DNA of 8,254 nucleotides from Streptomyces lilacinus (GCA_000715685.1 KL569453.1:7861-16114), one strand, 5' to 3'. Counted from the first letter of the stretch, positions 1 to 5,320 are shown. The notes: generated by a model not told the origin, from the sequence alone. Translations and numbers: made by a program.

Positions 1-33
1 GGGGTGGGTGGGTGGTGGGCCGGTGTCGTCCAT
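1..33 (-). CDS. 5' end of a gene cut by the window edge
   Basis: An ATG at 33-31 on the minus strand is preceded by AAGGAG with an 8-nt spacer, a near-ideal Streptomyces ribosome site. It opens a frame reading MDDTGPPPTHP before the window ends. It follows the zinc-ribbon microprotein gene by about 45 nt in the same direction, so it is probably the next gene of the AICE transfer operon. In elements of this kind the next genes are often Spd-type spread proteins or the replication initiator, but eleven residues cannot decide this. The call rests on the ribosome site and operon position only. Confidence 0.5.
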   Translation of the reverse strand, partial: MDDTGPPPTHP

Positions 34-78
34 GGCGTGCGCTCCTTGCGGGCTCGAGTAGCGGGTTGGTCGGGGTGG

Positions 79-192
79 TTAGCGGATGGTTCCGGTGCCG
101 TGGCAGCAGCGGCAGCGCTTCCAGCGGCCGGTACGGGTCTTGCGGCGGCGCTCCCCTTTGCAGACGGGGCAGCGGACCGGGTGCATGGGCAT
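79..192 (-). CDS. 37-aa zinc-ribbon-like microprotein of the transfer operon
   Basis: This minus-strand frame encodes a very basic 37-residue protein. It has two cysteine knuckles, CPVC at residues 8-11 and CRCC at residues 27-30, the latter followed by HGTG. The CxxCxG...CxxCxGxG pattern resembles one zinc site of DnaJ-type zinc fingers, so the protein probably folds around one zinc ion. The first ATG (192-190) lies 8-10 nt after GAGAGA, which overlaps the stop codon of the upstream membrane-protein gene (206-208). A second in-frame ATG at 186-184 is possible but has no ribosome site. The 13-nt gap indicates the same operon as the FtsK/TraB gene. Small zinc-ribbon proteins are common in actinomycete element operons, but no role can be assigned from sequence. 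Confidence 0.7.
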   Translation of the reverse strand: MPMHPVRCPVCKGERRRKTRTGRWKRCRCCHGTGTIR

Positions 193-205
193 GTGCGCGT
201 TCTCT

Positions 206-400
206 CTAAGAGGGCGAGAAGGCGGAGATGAGCCAGGTCAGAAGGCCGTTGATCGTGAAAATCGCCGGGGTCTGGCCGAGGTAGACGCCGAAGAGCGCGA
301 TGAGGATCGCTTCCCAGGCCTTGACGTCGCGGGAGCGGACGAGGAGGACGGTGATGATCCCGAAGACCACCACGAGGGGCAGCGCCGCAGCCTCACTCAT
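206..400 (-). CDS. small integral membrane protein of the transfer operon
   Basis: The 64-residue product is mostly hydrophobic. Likely membrane segments lie at residues 6-22 and 31-46, with a third, weaker one at 47-61. A charged turn (RSRDVK) separates the first two. The ATG at 400-398 is preferred because AAGG precedes it by 8 nt. A GTG at 409-407 adds three residues but sits too close to that ribosome site. The frame overlaps the end of the FtsK/TraB gene by 8 nt, so translational coupling is likely. Small membrane proteins beside the translocase in Streptomyces conjugative elements (Spd type) are thought to help spread DNA between mycelial compartments. That role is inferred here from position and topology, not from a recognised family. 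Confidence 0.78.
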   Translation of the reverse strand: MSEAAALPLVVVFGIITVLLVRSRDVKAWEAILIALFGVYLGQTPAIFTINGLLTWLISAFSPS

Positions 401-1697
401 CCCAGCCACCTTCCGCAGCCAGCAGAGCCTGCTGGACCCTGCGAAGGGTGGGGGTGCGCTCCGCGTAGGTCACCGCGATCTTTTGCGCGTCCTCGGTCGT
501 CATCTTGTGCGACCGGGCGCGGCTCCAGTGGCCGTCGGCATCGGTGCAGATAGCGACGCCCTTTTCTTCGGTGGTGATGGACTGGGCAGCGGCAACGGCG
601 TCCTTGTTGAGGTCGCCGAGTGTCATTTCGGCGGTGCCGCCGTCGTTGACGCGGTGGCAGGCGCGGCCGGAGAGCTGGGCGCGTAGGGCCGTGACGCCGG
701 GGCCGAGTTCGGAGCCGATGCGCTGGCCGGCCACGATCACATGCAGGCCCAGAGCGGCACCGAGTTGTGTGATGCGCAGGAGAAAGGTTCCGCACTGCTC
801 CGCCTGGTGCTTTCCTTCGCGGGTGCCGTCGGAGAGGTAGAGCTCCGCGAGTTCGTCGACAGCGACCACGATCGGCACCGGCCGCATCTTCTCTGGGAGC
901 TCCCAGATCGAGCGCACCCCCGCAGCGCGGCAGGTGGCCATCCGCTCATACATCTCGATGCACAGAGCGCTGAGGACGGCAACGGCCTCACGTCGGTTGG
1001 TGGTCAGAGCGGATAGGCGTGGCTCGAAGAGCCCGAGCTCCATGCCGCCCTTGCAGTCGATCCCGATCAGAGCAACGTCTTGTGGCGCGAGCTCCGAGAT
1101 GAAGCGGGCGAGCAGGGTGCTCTTCCCGGACTGGGTGGCGCCGCTGATCAGCCAGTGCGGGACCTGCCTCAAGTTCATCACCCACGCGACCCCACTCTCG
1201 AGGATCCCGACCACCGCTGAGAGGTGGGCAGATGGAGCGTGCGCGAGAGCCGGCCGCTCGAGCGGATCACTGGCCGTCGCGAGCAGGTGAACAATGCCGC
1301 GCTCAGGCGAGGTGACACGCACCGCGTGAACCTGCCACGCATGCGCCAGAGCATCGGACGCGGCGATGAATGGGTCCGGAGTCTGCCCCGGATGCAGCTT
1401 CACGACCACGCTCACACCGGTGCGGGTGGCCTTCGGGAACGAGATCCGTGGCGCCACCGGCCGCAGTGCCTGGCCCCGCACGATCAGGTCACCGAGCAGG
1501 GTGCGAGCCGGGCGGGGGGAGACGGCGAGGTCGTTGAGGACACAGAGCTTGTGCCAGGTGCGGATGATCCGTAACGCCGTAACCGGGTAGCCGGTCACGT
1601 ACCAGAACCACACCGGCCGCAGCTCCTTCAGCCGGGCGAAGACGGCCAGGCTCAAGCACAGGGTGGCGAGGGCGAACGCCAGGGCGAAGGGGTTCAT
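393..1697 (-). CDS. FtsK/SpoIIIE-type DNA translocase, conjugative transfer protein (TraB/TraSA-like)
   Basis: The 434-residue protein starts with a hydrophobic segment (residues 4-22) that would anchor it in the membrane. A linker follows, then a RecA-like motor domain from about residue 150 to 395. The Walker A motif GATQSGKS is at residues 186-193, and the Walker B motif, a hydrophobic strand ending in DE, is at 275-282. A downstream IVAGQR segment (321-326) matches the motor's sensor region. In Streptomyces plasmids and AICEs one such protein is enough for conjugation: it forms a hexameric ring and pumps double-stranded DNA between mycelia. The start is set by a TGATG overlap with the upstream gene, so the two are probably translationally coupled. 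Only about 40 residues follow the motor, so a full C-terminal winged-helix DNA-recognition domain is not obvious. An FtsK involved in chromosome segregation would be much longer. Confidence 0.92.
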   Translation of the reverse strand: MNPFALAFALATLCLSLAVFARLKELRPVWFWYVTGYPVTALRIIRTWHKLCVLNDLAVSPRPARTLLGDLIVRGQALRPVAPRISFPKATRTGVSVVVKLHPGQTPDPFIAASDALAHAWQVHAVRVTSPERGIVHLLATASDPLERPALAHAPSAHLSAVVGILESGVAWVMNLRQVPHWLISGATQSGKSTLLARFISELAPQDVALIGIDCKGGMELGLFEPRLSALTTNRREAVAVLSALCIEMYERMATCRAAGVRSIWELPEKMRPVPIVVAVDELAELYLSDGTREGKHQAEQCGTFLLRITQLGAALGLHVIVAGQRIGSELGPGVTALRAQLSGRACHRVNDGGTAEMTLGDLNKDAVAAAQSITTEEKGVAICTDADGHWSRARSHKMTTEDAQKIAVTYAERTPTLRRVQQALLAAEGGWDE

Positions 1698-2050
1698 CAG
1701 GCACCAGCCTTGCCCGCGACCGGGGCCGGGGCGGAGGTGGTGACGGGGGTGATGGCGGCAGCGCGGAAGCTGATGCCGTGCCGATCCCCCATGGCCCAGG
1801 AGAACGCCTCCAGACCGGTCACCCGGACCTCGACACCCTCGTCCACGCCCTTCGGCTCCCCGGCCACAGCGATCTCGATCACGGAGACCCGTCGGGCTTC
1901 CTGCCTGACCATGACGGCCACGGTGTAGATCGTGTTGCCGTCCCGATCCTTCTTCACCTCCTTCGTTTCCAGACCAGAGAGCTTGGGCTCAGGCGCAACC
2001 GCGCACCGCAGTACACCGAGCCGAGTCGTGTCCACAGGAATGGACCGCAT
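1697..2050 (-). CDS. SCO3933-type AICE protein, first gene of the transfer operon
   Basis: The 117-residue product begins MRSIPVDTT and has a central run of beta-prone stretches. A motif near the C-terminus reads GLEAFSWAMGDRHGISFRA, followed by AITP and an Ala/Pro tail. I recognise this layout as the family annotated SCO3933-like regulatory protein, found next to ftsK/traSA and gntR genes in Streptomyces integrative elements. The pattern suggests a small OB-like beta barrel, possibly binding nucleic acid, but the function is not established by the sequence. The ribosome site AAGGAGG lies 9 nt before the ATG. The gene ends in a TGATG overlap with the translocase gene. It is the first gene after the divergent promoter region and is therefore probably under the GntR repressor. 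Confidence 0.8.
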   Translation of the reverse strand: MRSIPVDTTRLGVLRCAVAPEPKLSGLETKEVKKDRDGNTIYTVAVMVRQEARRVSVIEIAVAGEPKGVDEGVEVRVTGLEAFSWAMGDRHGISFRAAAITPVTTSAPAPVAGKAGA

Positions 2051-2094
2051 GTGTGGTGGCCTCCTTGGCCTTCGGCGCCAACCAGACGGGCTGA

Positions 2095-2118
2095 CGTCAC
2101 TCGTGCTTACGAGTGACG
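2095..2118. promoter_or_regulatory. Candidate GntR operator O1 (24-bp perfect dyad)
   Basis: The arms CGTCACTCGT and ACGAGTGACG are perfect 10-bp inverted repeats around GCTT. The core CACTCGT-GCTT-ACGAGTG recurs imperfectly at 2149-2166. O1 begins immediately downstream of the candidate -10 box of the leftward transfer operon, covering its probable transcription start. A dimeric HutC-type GntR repressor bound here would block transfer-operon transcription. The dyad is seen directly. Its identity as an operator is inferred from position and from known autoregulation in pSAM2-type elements. Confidence 0.65.
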
Positions 2119-2147
2119 ACTATGCATCTGTTGGTCAGTGAGCGCAA
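2119..2147 (-). promoter_or_regulatory. Candidate promoter of the leftward transfer operon
   Basis: On the minus strand TTGCGC (2147-2142) and CATAGT (2124-2119) are separated by exactly 17 bp. Each is only a partial match to the housekeeping consensus. Support comes from the correct spacing, from the position upstream of the 2050 start, and from O1 sitting just downstream of the -10 box. Confidence 0.4.
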
Positions 2148-2158
2148 CCACTTATGCT
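2131..2158 (+). promoter_or_regulatory. Candidate promoter of the GntR repressor gene
   Basis: TTGGTC (2131-2136) and TATGCT (2153-2158) have a 16-bp spacer. The -10 box lies within O2 and about 42 bp before the GTG start. It overlaps the leftward promoter, so the two RNA polymerases could not occupy the region together. This is pattern evidence only. Confidence 0.38.
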
Positions 2159-2166
2159 GACGAGTG
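2149..2166. promoter_or_regulatory. Candidate GntR operator O2 (degenerate second dyad)
   Basis: CACTTAT-GCTG-ACGAGTG has the same 7-4-7 layout as the O1 core. Its right arm is identical and its left arm matches at 5 of 7 bases. The block TGCT(T/G)ACGAGTGA matches at 12 of 13 positions between the copies. The copies are 51 bp apart, about five helical turns. O2 overlaps the candidate -10 box of the repressor gene, which suggests autorepression. Confidence 0.6.
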
Positions 2167-2199
2167 ATGTGAGACGGCCCGACGAGACGGGAGACCCTT

Positions 2200-2949
2200 G
2201 TGGGAGAGATTCAGCGGCCCGGTGCCCTGTACCAGCAGGTCGCAGCCGAGATCCGTAACGCCATCGCGGCAGGCGAGTTCCCGCCCGGGGCCGCACTCCC
2301 CTCGGAAGCCCAGCTCATCGACCGCTACAAGGTGAGCCGGCCCACCGTCCGCAACGCCATCTCCGCCCTTCGCTCGGAGGGGCTGATCGAGGTCATCCAC
2401 GGCAAGGGCAGCTTCGTGCGCGCCGTCCCGGCGCCGGCGGTCACCATCGACCGATCGTCGGTGTTCGCCGCCGCGTGGTCACCGGTGGAGAAGCCGACCA
2501 TCTACCGCACCACAGCCACCTCCGAGACCGGCCCCAGCCTGGGACTCGAGGAAGGGGAGGCACTCTTCGGCTGTGACTGGCTACTGGCCGACCCCTCGAC
2601 CGGTACACGCTGCATGCACCGGGTGTTGATCCCGTTCGCCACCGCCGAAGGCACCGTGCTGGCCGACGAGCCGGACCGCCAACCGGCCGACATCTACGCC
2701 GCCCTGACCGACGCAGGCCACGCCTTGTGGTGGTCGGAGATCGTCGGCGCGCGCATGCCCCAGCCCGACGAGCGCACCGTCCTCGACATCCCCGAGGCCA
2801 CGCCGATCATCCACGCCGTCCGGATCACTCACGGCAACGCCGACGCGCCCCTGATCCGGGAAGAGCTCCGCGCCAGCGCCAGCCGGGCCCAACTGGCCTA
2901 CCGCATCCCCGCAAGCGAACCCCACGCCCAACGAGCCGCCTCCATCTGA
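2200..2949 (+). CDS. GntR-family (HutC/UTRA) transcriptional repressor, KorSA-like
   Basis: The 249-residue protein has an N-terminal winged helix-turn-helix at about residues 8-74. It carries the GntR signature PSEAQLIDRYKVSRPTVRNA followed by LRSEGLIEV and the wing GKGSFV. A UTRA-like effector domain follows at about 92-240, with typical features such as IYAALTDAG and IREELR. The start is a GTG preceded by GGGAGA with 5 nt between, and no better upstream start is visible. It is transcribed away from the transfer genes across a region with two matching dyads. In pSAM2 the homologous-position repressor KorSA controls its own gene and the element's activator, keeping transfer and replication silent. 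A comparable role is inferred here. The effector ligand cannot be predicted. Confidence 0.9.
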   Translation: MGEIQRPGALYQQVAAEIRNAIAAGEFPPGAALPSEAQLIDRYKVSRPTVRNAISALRSEGLIEVIHGKGSFVRAVPAPAVTIDRSSVFAAAWSPVEKPTIYRTTATSETGPSLGLEEGEALFGCDWLLADPSTGTRCMHRVLIPFATAEGTVLADEPDRQPADIYAALTDAGHALWWSEIVGARMPQPDERTVLDIPEATPIIHAVRITHGNADAPLIREELRASASRAQLAYRIPASEPHAQRAASI

Positions 2950-2995
2950 CCGCGCCGGGGCCGTGGTCGGTCCAAACTTTCTTCACTTACTCAAG

Positions 2996-3014
2996 GGCGC
3001 ACCTGCGGTGCGCC
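2996..3014 (+). terminator. Hairpin terminator candidate of the GntR gene
   Basis: GGCGCACC and GGTGCGCC form a perfect 8-bp stem with a TGC loop, 46 nt after the repressor stop codon. There is no T-tract, which is common for Streptomyces terminators. It could instead be a protein-binding dyad. Confidence 0.5.
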
Positions 3015-3023
3015 GGGCGGCCC

Positions 3024-3071
3024 GGGCGCCCCGGCGGGCTGCGGCCTGACGGCCGGTCCCGCCGGACGCCC
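3024..3071. repeat. Large branched inverted repeat
   Basis: CCGGCGGG (3031-3038) pairs with CCCGCCGG (3058-3065). The stem is extended outside a small bulge by GGGCG (3024-3028) and CGCCC (3067-3071). A nested GGCC-TGAC-GGCC hairpin sits inside (3043-3054). It directly follows the 2996-3014 hairpin. It may be a second terminator or a cis site of the element, such as a transfer or replication locus. The sequence alone does not decide. Confidence 0.5.
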
Positions 3072-3466
3072 CACCGCCCCGACCAGCCCGCCACCGAAGG
3101 ATGTGAGCCGCCCCCGCCGCGGGCTGAAAACGGCATCCCTGAGCGGTTCACATGACGGGTGCTCCGCCGACTACCACTCTCGCTGTTGCGCGCGTGACCA
3201 CGGCTGGCAGCGAGGGGACAGGTGGGGGGCGCGGGCCCGGTGACCGGTCAGTGAGGCCGACGGAAGCTGGGCGCCGTACTCTCGCCGTCACACATGCAGG
3301 CGCGCAAGGAGACCGCACCCACCGGCCGTGGCTGAGGGGGAGCTGGCAGCTACCGCGATGTGGCCGAGCCCGGTGGGGGCGCTCCGCTCAGCGCGCGCAT
3401 CATCGTGGTTCAGCGTTCGGTGCTCGATACTGACGTGAATCAGCAGAGAGAGGAAGAGCAGCAGCT

Positions 3467-4027
3467 ATGGACTACACCCCCATGGCGGGCCTGCATTTTG
3501 AAGTGCTGAAGGAGCCGCGGCCGGTCGACGTACCCGCAGGGACGATCGAGATTGTCGAGTTCTTCTGGTACGGATGCCCGCACAGTTATGCGATGGCCCC
3601 CCTCGTGGATGCGTGGATGAAGCGGCAGGTCAACGTGTCCTTCACACGCGTGGCTGCCAACCTCCGCGACGGCTTCCTCCCACACACCGCCATGTTCTAC
3701 GCCCTCGCGGAACTCGGAGTGTTGGACAAACTACACCTGGAAATATTCCGGGCCATAAACGTCGACAGGAATCTCCTGGTCGCCCCGGATGTTCAGGCCG
3801 AATTCGCGGCAGCGCACGGGGTCGATAAGGATGAATACCTTGACGCGTACAATTCATCCCACGTCCAGAACGAGAGCAAACAAGCGCGCCTGAAGGTCGA
3901 GTCTTACGCCATTGAAGCATTTCCCACCTATGTTGTGCATGGGCAGTGGCGGATTAAACCCACTCACTTCCAACTGCCGGAGAACACCATGGAGGTCCTT
4001 GACTACCTCCTCACGCAGACAGCCTGA
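3467..4027 (+). CDS. DsbA-fold thioredoxin-like protein with CPHS active site, no signal peptide
   Basis: The 186-residue protein matches the DsbA/DsbL layout. A strand and active-site helix read FFWYGCPHSYAMAP (residues 33-45). A helical insertion spans roughly 65-145. The cis-proline loop is AFPTYVV (151-157), and the C-terminal helix ends in MEVLDYLL. Classical DsbA has CPHC and oxidises cysteine pairs in exported proteins. Here the second cysteine is Ser40, codon AGT, one base from TGT, and Cys37 is the only cysteine in the protein. There is no N-terminal signal or membrane segment, so it is predicted cytoplasmic. AGGAAG lies 10 nt before the ATG. Codon use is unlike its neighbours: ATA at residues 93 and 97 plus CTA and AGG nearby, and 29 G/C of 60 bases at 3721-3780. 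This suggests transfer, perhaps from Proteobacteria. A monothiol exchange, glutathione/mycothiol-type or non-redox role is possible. Confidence 0.85.
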   Translation: MDYTPMAGLHFEVLKEPRPVDVPAGTIEIVEFFWYGCPHSYAMAPLVDAWMKRQVNVSFTRVAANLRDGFLPHTAMFYALAELGVLDKLHLEIFRAINVDRNLLVAPDVQAEFAAAHGVDKDEYLDAYNSSHVQNESKQARLKVESYAIEAFPTYVVHGQWRIKPTHFQLPENTMEVLDYLLTQTA

Positions 4028-4035
4028 TCGCAAGA

Positions 4036-4061
4036 GCGTGGGACAGTCAGCTGTCCCGCGT
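4036..4061. terminator. Bidirectional hairpin terminator between convergent genes
   Basis: GCGTGGGACAG and CTGTCCCGCGT form an 11-bp stem (two G-U type pairs) around a TCAG loop. It starts 9 nt after the DsbA-like gene's stop and about 33 nt past the end of the minus-strand gene at 4095. It probably serves both genes, although no T-tract follows on the plus strand. Confidence 0.65.
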
Positions 4062-4094
4062 TGGGTGACGCGGGCTGGCGAAGCCGGTAACGGC

Positions 4095-4301
4095 CTACAG
4101 GGACCGGCGAAGCTTGCGGGCGAAGCGGCGAACGGCAAGTTCTCGAACAACGGCAGGCCCGAGGTAATGAGTCAGGACCAGGGCAACGCCAGCCGCGAGA
4201 GTGAGCCAGGGCCCAACGAGAGCGTCACCCACGAGCACCCCGCCCACCAGCAGGAGTAAACCTATGGCGACTGCGAGGTCCTGGTCCTGGTCGCGCTGCA
4301 T
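4095..4301 (-). CDS. Small two-helix membrane protein, unknown function
   Basis: The 68-residue product has an acidic, Gln-rich start (MQRDQDQD) and two hydrophobic segments at about residues 9-29 and 31-49. A strongly basic tail ends in RRFARKLRRSL. The charge pattern suggests a hairpin in the membrane with both ends in the cytoplasm. The ribosome site GGGGAGG lies 6 nt before the ATG at 4301-4299 and only 3 nt before the ATG at 4304-4302, so the second is chosen. It converges on the DsbA-like gene across a shared hairpin. No family was recognised. The clean ribosome site and coherent topology argue that it is real. Because the DsbA-like protein lacks a signal peptide, a functional link between them is unsupported. 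Confidence 0.7.
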   Translation of the reverse strand: MQRDQDQDLAVAIGLLLLVGGVLVGDALVGPWLTLAAGVALVLTHYLGPAVVRELAVRRFARKLRRSL

Positions 4302-4444
4302 CATCTACCTCCCCTTGATCGTGAGAGGTACCGACAGTAGCGAGGGCAACTGACGTCAGCAGTCGGGTTTTTGGTGCAGGAGAGTCTGCTGTCCAATGTC
4401 CCGGCAGCAATCGGCGCTCACCCGCAGACGGGATCAGCACCTCC
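4302..4444. other. Short intergenic gap with palindrome, probable leader of the 4301 gene
   Basis: This 143-bp gap separates two minus-strand genes. It contains the ribosome site of the membrane-protein gene (4308-4314 region) and a perfect CTGACGTCAG palindrome near 4350-4360. TAAGGAGG at 4447-4440 combines the stop codon of the 96-aa gene with a textbook ribosome site, but no start codon lies at a usable distance. No clear promoter hexamers were seen. Confidence 0.4.
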
Positions 4445-4735
4445 TTATCCCGCCTTCCGCAGAGCGCCACGGCGTACCAACTCCGCAACCTGCTGGACGG
4501 TCTCAGCCGGCCACAACAGACGCACGACCCCGGCGCCGTCGGCTTGAGTCTGAGCCGTTGCCCTGAGACTCCCTGTCTCCACGCCAGCGGCATCAAGCGC
4601 GTCAGTCAGCGCCTCAGCGGCCTCCCTGGCCTGACGCCAACCGCCGAGGTAGTCCACTCCGCGCACCCACAGGGCCGCCTCAGGGTCGAACCCCGGGTCG
4701 GTCATCTCGAATCGGTCGTTGTCCGGCCCGGACAT
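4445..4735 (-). CDS. 96-aa conserved-looking hypothetical protein
   Basis: The product is acidic and soluble. It begins MSGPDNDRFEMTDPGFDPEA and has a WVRGVDYLGGWRQAREAAEAL core (residues 23-43). An alpha/beta tail contains VVRLLWPAETVQQVAELV (70-87), and it ends in a basic RRGALRKAG. The frame is open far upstream, to 4987, but that extension runs through large inverted repeats and has poor composition. The ATG at 4735-4733 is preferred, with AAGGGG 10 nt upstream. A GTG two codons earlier would place the ribosome site only 4 nt away. The core looks like a small conserved Streptomyces family, but I cannot name it or give a function. It follows a long structured noncoding region, which may be its leader. 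Confidence 0.72.
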   Translation of the reverse strand: MSGPDNDRFEMTDPGFDPEAALWVRGVDYLGGWRQAREAAEALTDALDAAGVETGSLRATAQTQADGAGVVRLLWPAETVQQVAELVRRGALRKAG

Positions 4736-4847
4736 CGTCACGTCACCCCTTGATCTTTGGCTGGTTACAGATCTTGTGTGGGGCGCATCGCATGAGCGCA
4801 CAGCGACGGCCCCGATACCATCGGCACCGGGGTCCGCGTGATCCCTG

Positions 4848-4892
4848 CCGGACCACCCCAGGGCCCGCCAAGGAACGGGGTGGTCCGGTTTT
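4848..4892 (+). terminator. Strong rho-independent terminator, plus-strand orientation
   Basis: CCGGACCACCCC (4848-4859) and GGGGTGGTCCGG (4877-4888) form a perfect 12-bp stem. TTTT (4889-4892) follows on the plus strand. The only genes nearby run on the minus strand, so an unrecognised plus-strand transcript may end here. Alternatively the stem serves another purpose and the T-run is chance. Confidence 0.6.
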
Positions 4893-4909
4893 GCTGTGTG
4901 ATCGGTTGA

Positions 4910-4960
4910 CGCGGTCCGGTTGCTCAGCCGCATTTGGGGAGAGCTGAGAACCGGACCGCG
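4910..4960. repeat. Long bulged inverted repeat
   Basis: CGCGGTCCGGTT (4910-4921) pairs with AACCGGACCGCG (4949-4960). After a single unpaired G, CTCAGC (4923-4928) pairs with GCTGAG (4943-4948). The total is 18 bp around a 14-nt loop. It shares the word GGTCCGGTT with the right arm of the neighbouring 4848-4888 stem, 22 bp away. Confidence 0.75.
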
Positions 4961-4963
4961 CCA

Positions 4964-5066
4964 GGCGGCACGGAGGGTGGCCGCCATCCCTTCTGACGCA
5001 GTGAGCCGTGCCGCCCAACAGCTGCGCAGGACGGACGCCGCTCATGGGCGTTCGCGTCAGAAGGGA
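4964..5066. repeat. Two interleaved inverted repeats (pseudoknot or alternative folds)
   Basis: Stem C is GGCGGCACGG (4964-4973) with CCGTGCCGCC (5006-5015), and it encloses a small hairpin at 4974-4991. Stem D is TCCCTTCTGACGC (4987-4999) with GCGTCAGAAGGGA (5054-5066), a perfect 13-bp match. It encloses a small hairpin at 5035-5051. The left arm of D lies in the loop of C and overlaps C's inner hairpin, so the two folds either exclude each other or form a pseudoknot. Confidence 0.72.
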
Positions 5067-5116
5067 GTCAAAGGGGAGGAGCGGCTACCCCGGACGCGGG
5101 GCACCGGCTCTTCCGA

Positions 5117-5320
5117 TCACCGGTTCTTTGGTCGGCGACGAGGCCGCCAGAAGGGCGTGAGCTCAAGCCTCTCGTTGGGATGGACGCGTAGAGGTCGGCC
5201 CTCTTTGAAGATCACTACGACGTCGCCGTTCACGTCCTCACGGAGAGCCTTGACGTCGTAAGCCTCTTTCCCAACCACCACCTGATCGCCGGGCCGCAGA
5301 AGGCGCGCTTCCAGCCGCAT
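5117..5320 (-). CDS. 67-aa small basic protein coupled to the ATP-binding protein gene
   Basis: The product begins MRLEARLLRPGDQVVV and looks like a small beta barrel. Alternating hydrophobic strands surround YDVKAL, GDVVVIF and PLRVHPNERLEL, and a basic tail ends in RPRRRPKNR. The LRPGDQV start resembles SH3/KOW-like or AbrB-like small domains, but no family is claimed. The ATG at 5320-5318 overlaps the stop of the upstream ATP-binding gene in a TGATG, and AAGGTGG lies 5-6 nt before it. An in-frame extension to 5359 is ignored because it overlaps that gene. The overlap suggests coupled translation and a shared process, so a partner or effector role for the upstream protein is a reasonable guess. 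Confidence 0.72.
   Translation of the reverse strand: MRLEARLLRPGDQVVVGKEAYDVKALREDVNGDVVVIFKEGRPLRVHPNERLELTPFWRPRRRPKNR

Larger units (their letters stand above)
2950..3466. other. Noncoding stretch with GC hairpins after the repressor gene
   Basis: No convincing gene is present. The open frames here are low-complexity Arg/Pro/Gly reading of very GC-rich DNA without ribosome sites. The first third holds two strong hairpins (2996-3014 and 3024-3071). The remainder, 3072-3440, has no clear repeat. A purine-rich ribosome site just before 3467 belongs to the DsbA-like gene, and a weak GATACT -10-like hexamer at 3426-3431 could be part of its promoter. The junction between element backbone and the foreign DsbA-like gene probably lies in this interval. 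Confidence 0.6.
4736..5116. other. Structured noncoding region, possible RNA or replication-type locus
   Basis: This 381-bp gap between two minus-strand genes has no convincing gene but carries at least six inverted repeats between 4812 and 5101. These are CCGAT-ACC-ATCGG (4812-4824), the terminator-like stem at 4848-4888, the bulged stem at 4910-4960, the pair 4964-4973/5006-5015, the interleaved 13-bp pair 4987-4999/5054-5066, and CCCCG-GACG-CGGGG (5088-5101). The last lies 16 nt beyond the stop of the 67-aa gene and may be its terminator. The density and mutual exclusion of stems suggest a folded RNA or a single-strand origin-like site. Direct repeats of GATCTT lie at 4752-4757 and 4770-4775, just upstream of the 96-aa gene. 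Confidence 0.55.

Noticed and set aside
3152..3433. 93-codon plus-strand frame before the DsbA-like gene
   Set aside because: It is low-complexity Gly/Arg/Thr sequence with no ribosome site and no domain-like pattern, in DNA that is GC-rich in all frames.
4225..4447. Hidden gene after the AAGGAGG at the end of the 96-aa gene
   Set aside because: The ribosome-site match is excellent, but the only nearby GTG overlaps it and no start codon lies 5-10 nt downstream. The frame also overlaps the better-supported membrane-protein gene.
4736..4987. Upstream extension of the 96-aa gene to give 180 residues
   Set aside because: The extension passes through two large inverted repeats and reads as disordered Arg/Pro/Ser sequence. 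A plausible ATG with ribosome site exists at 4735.
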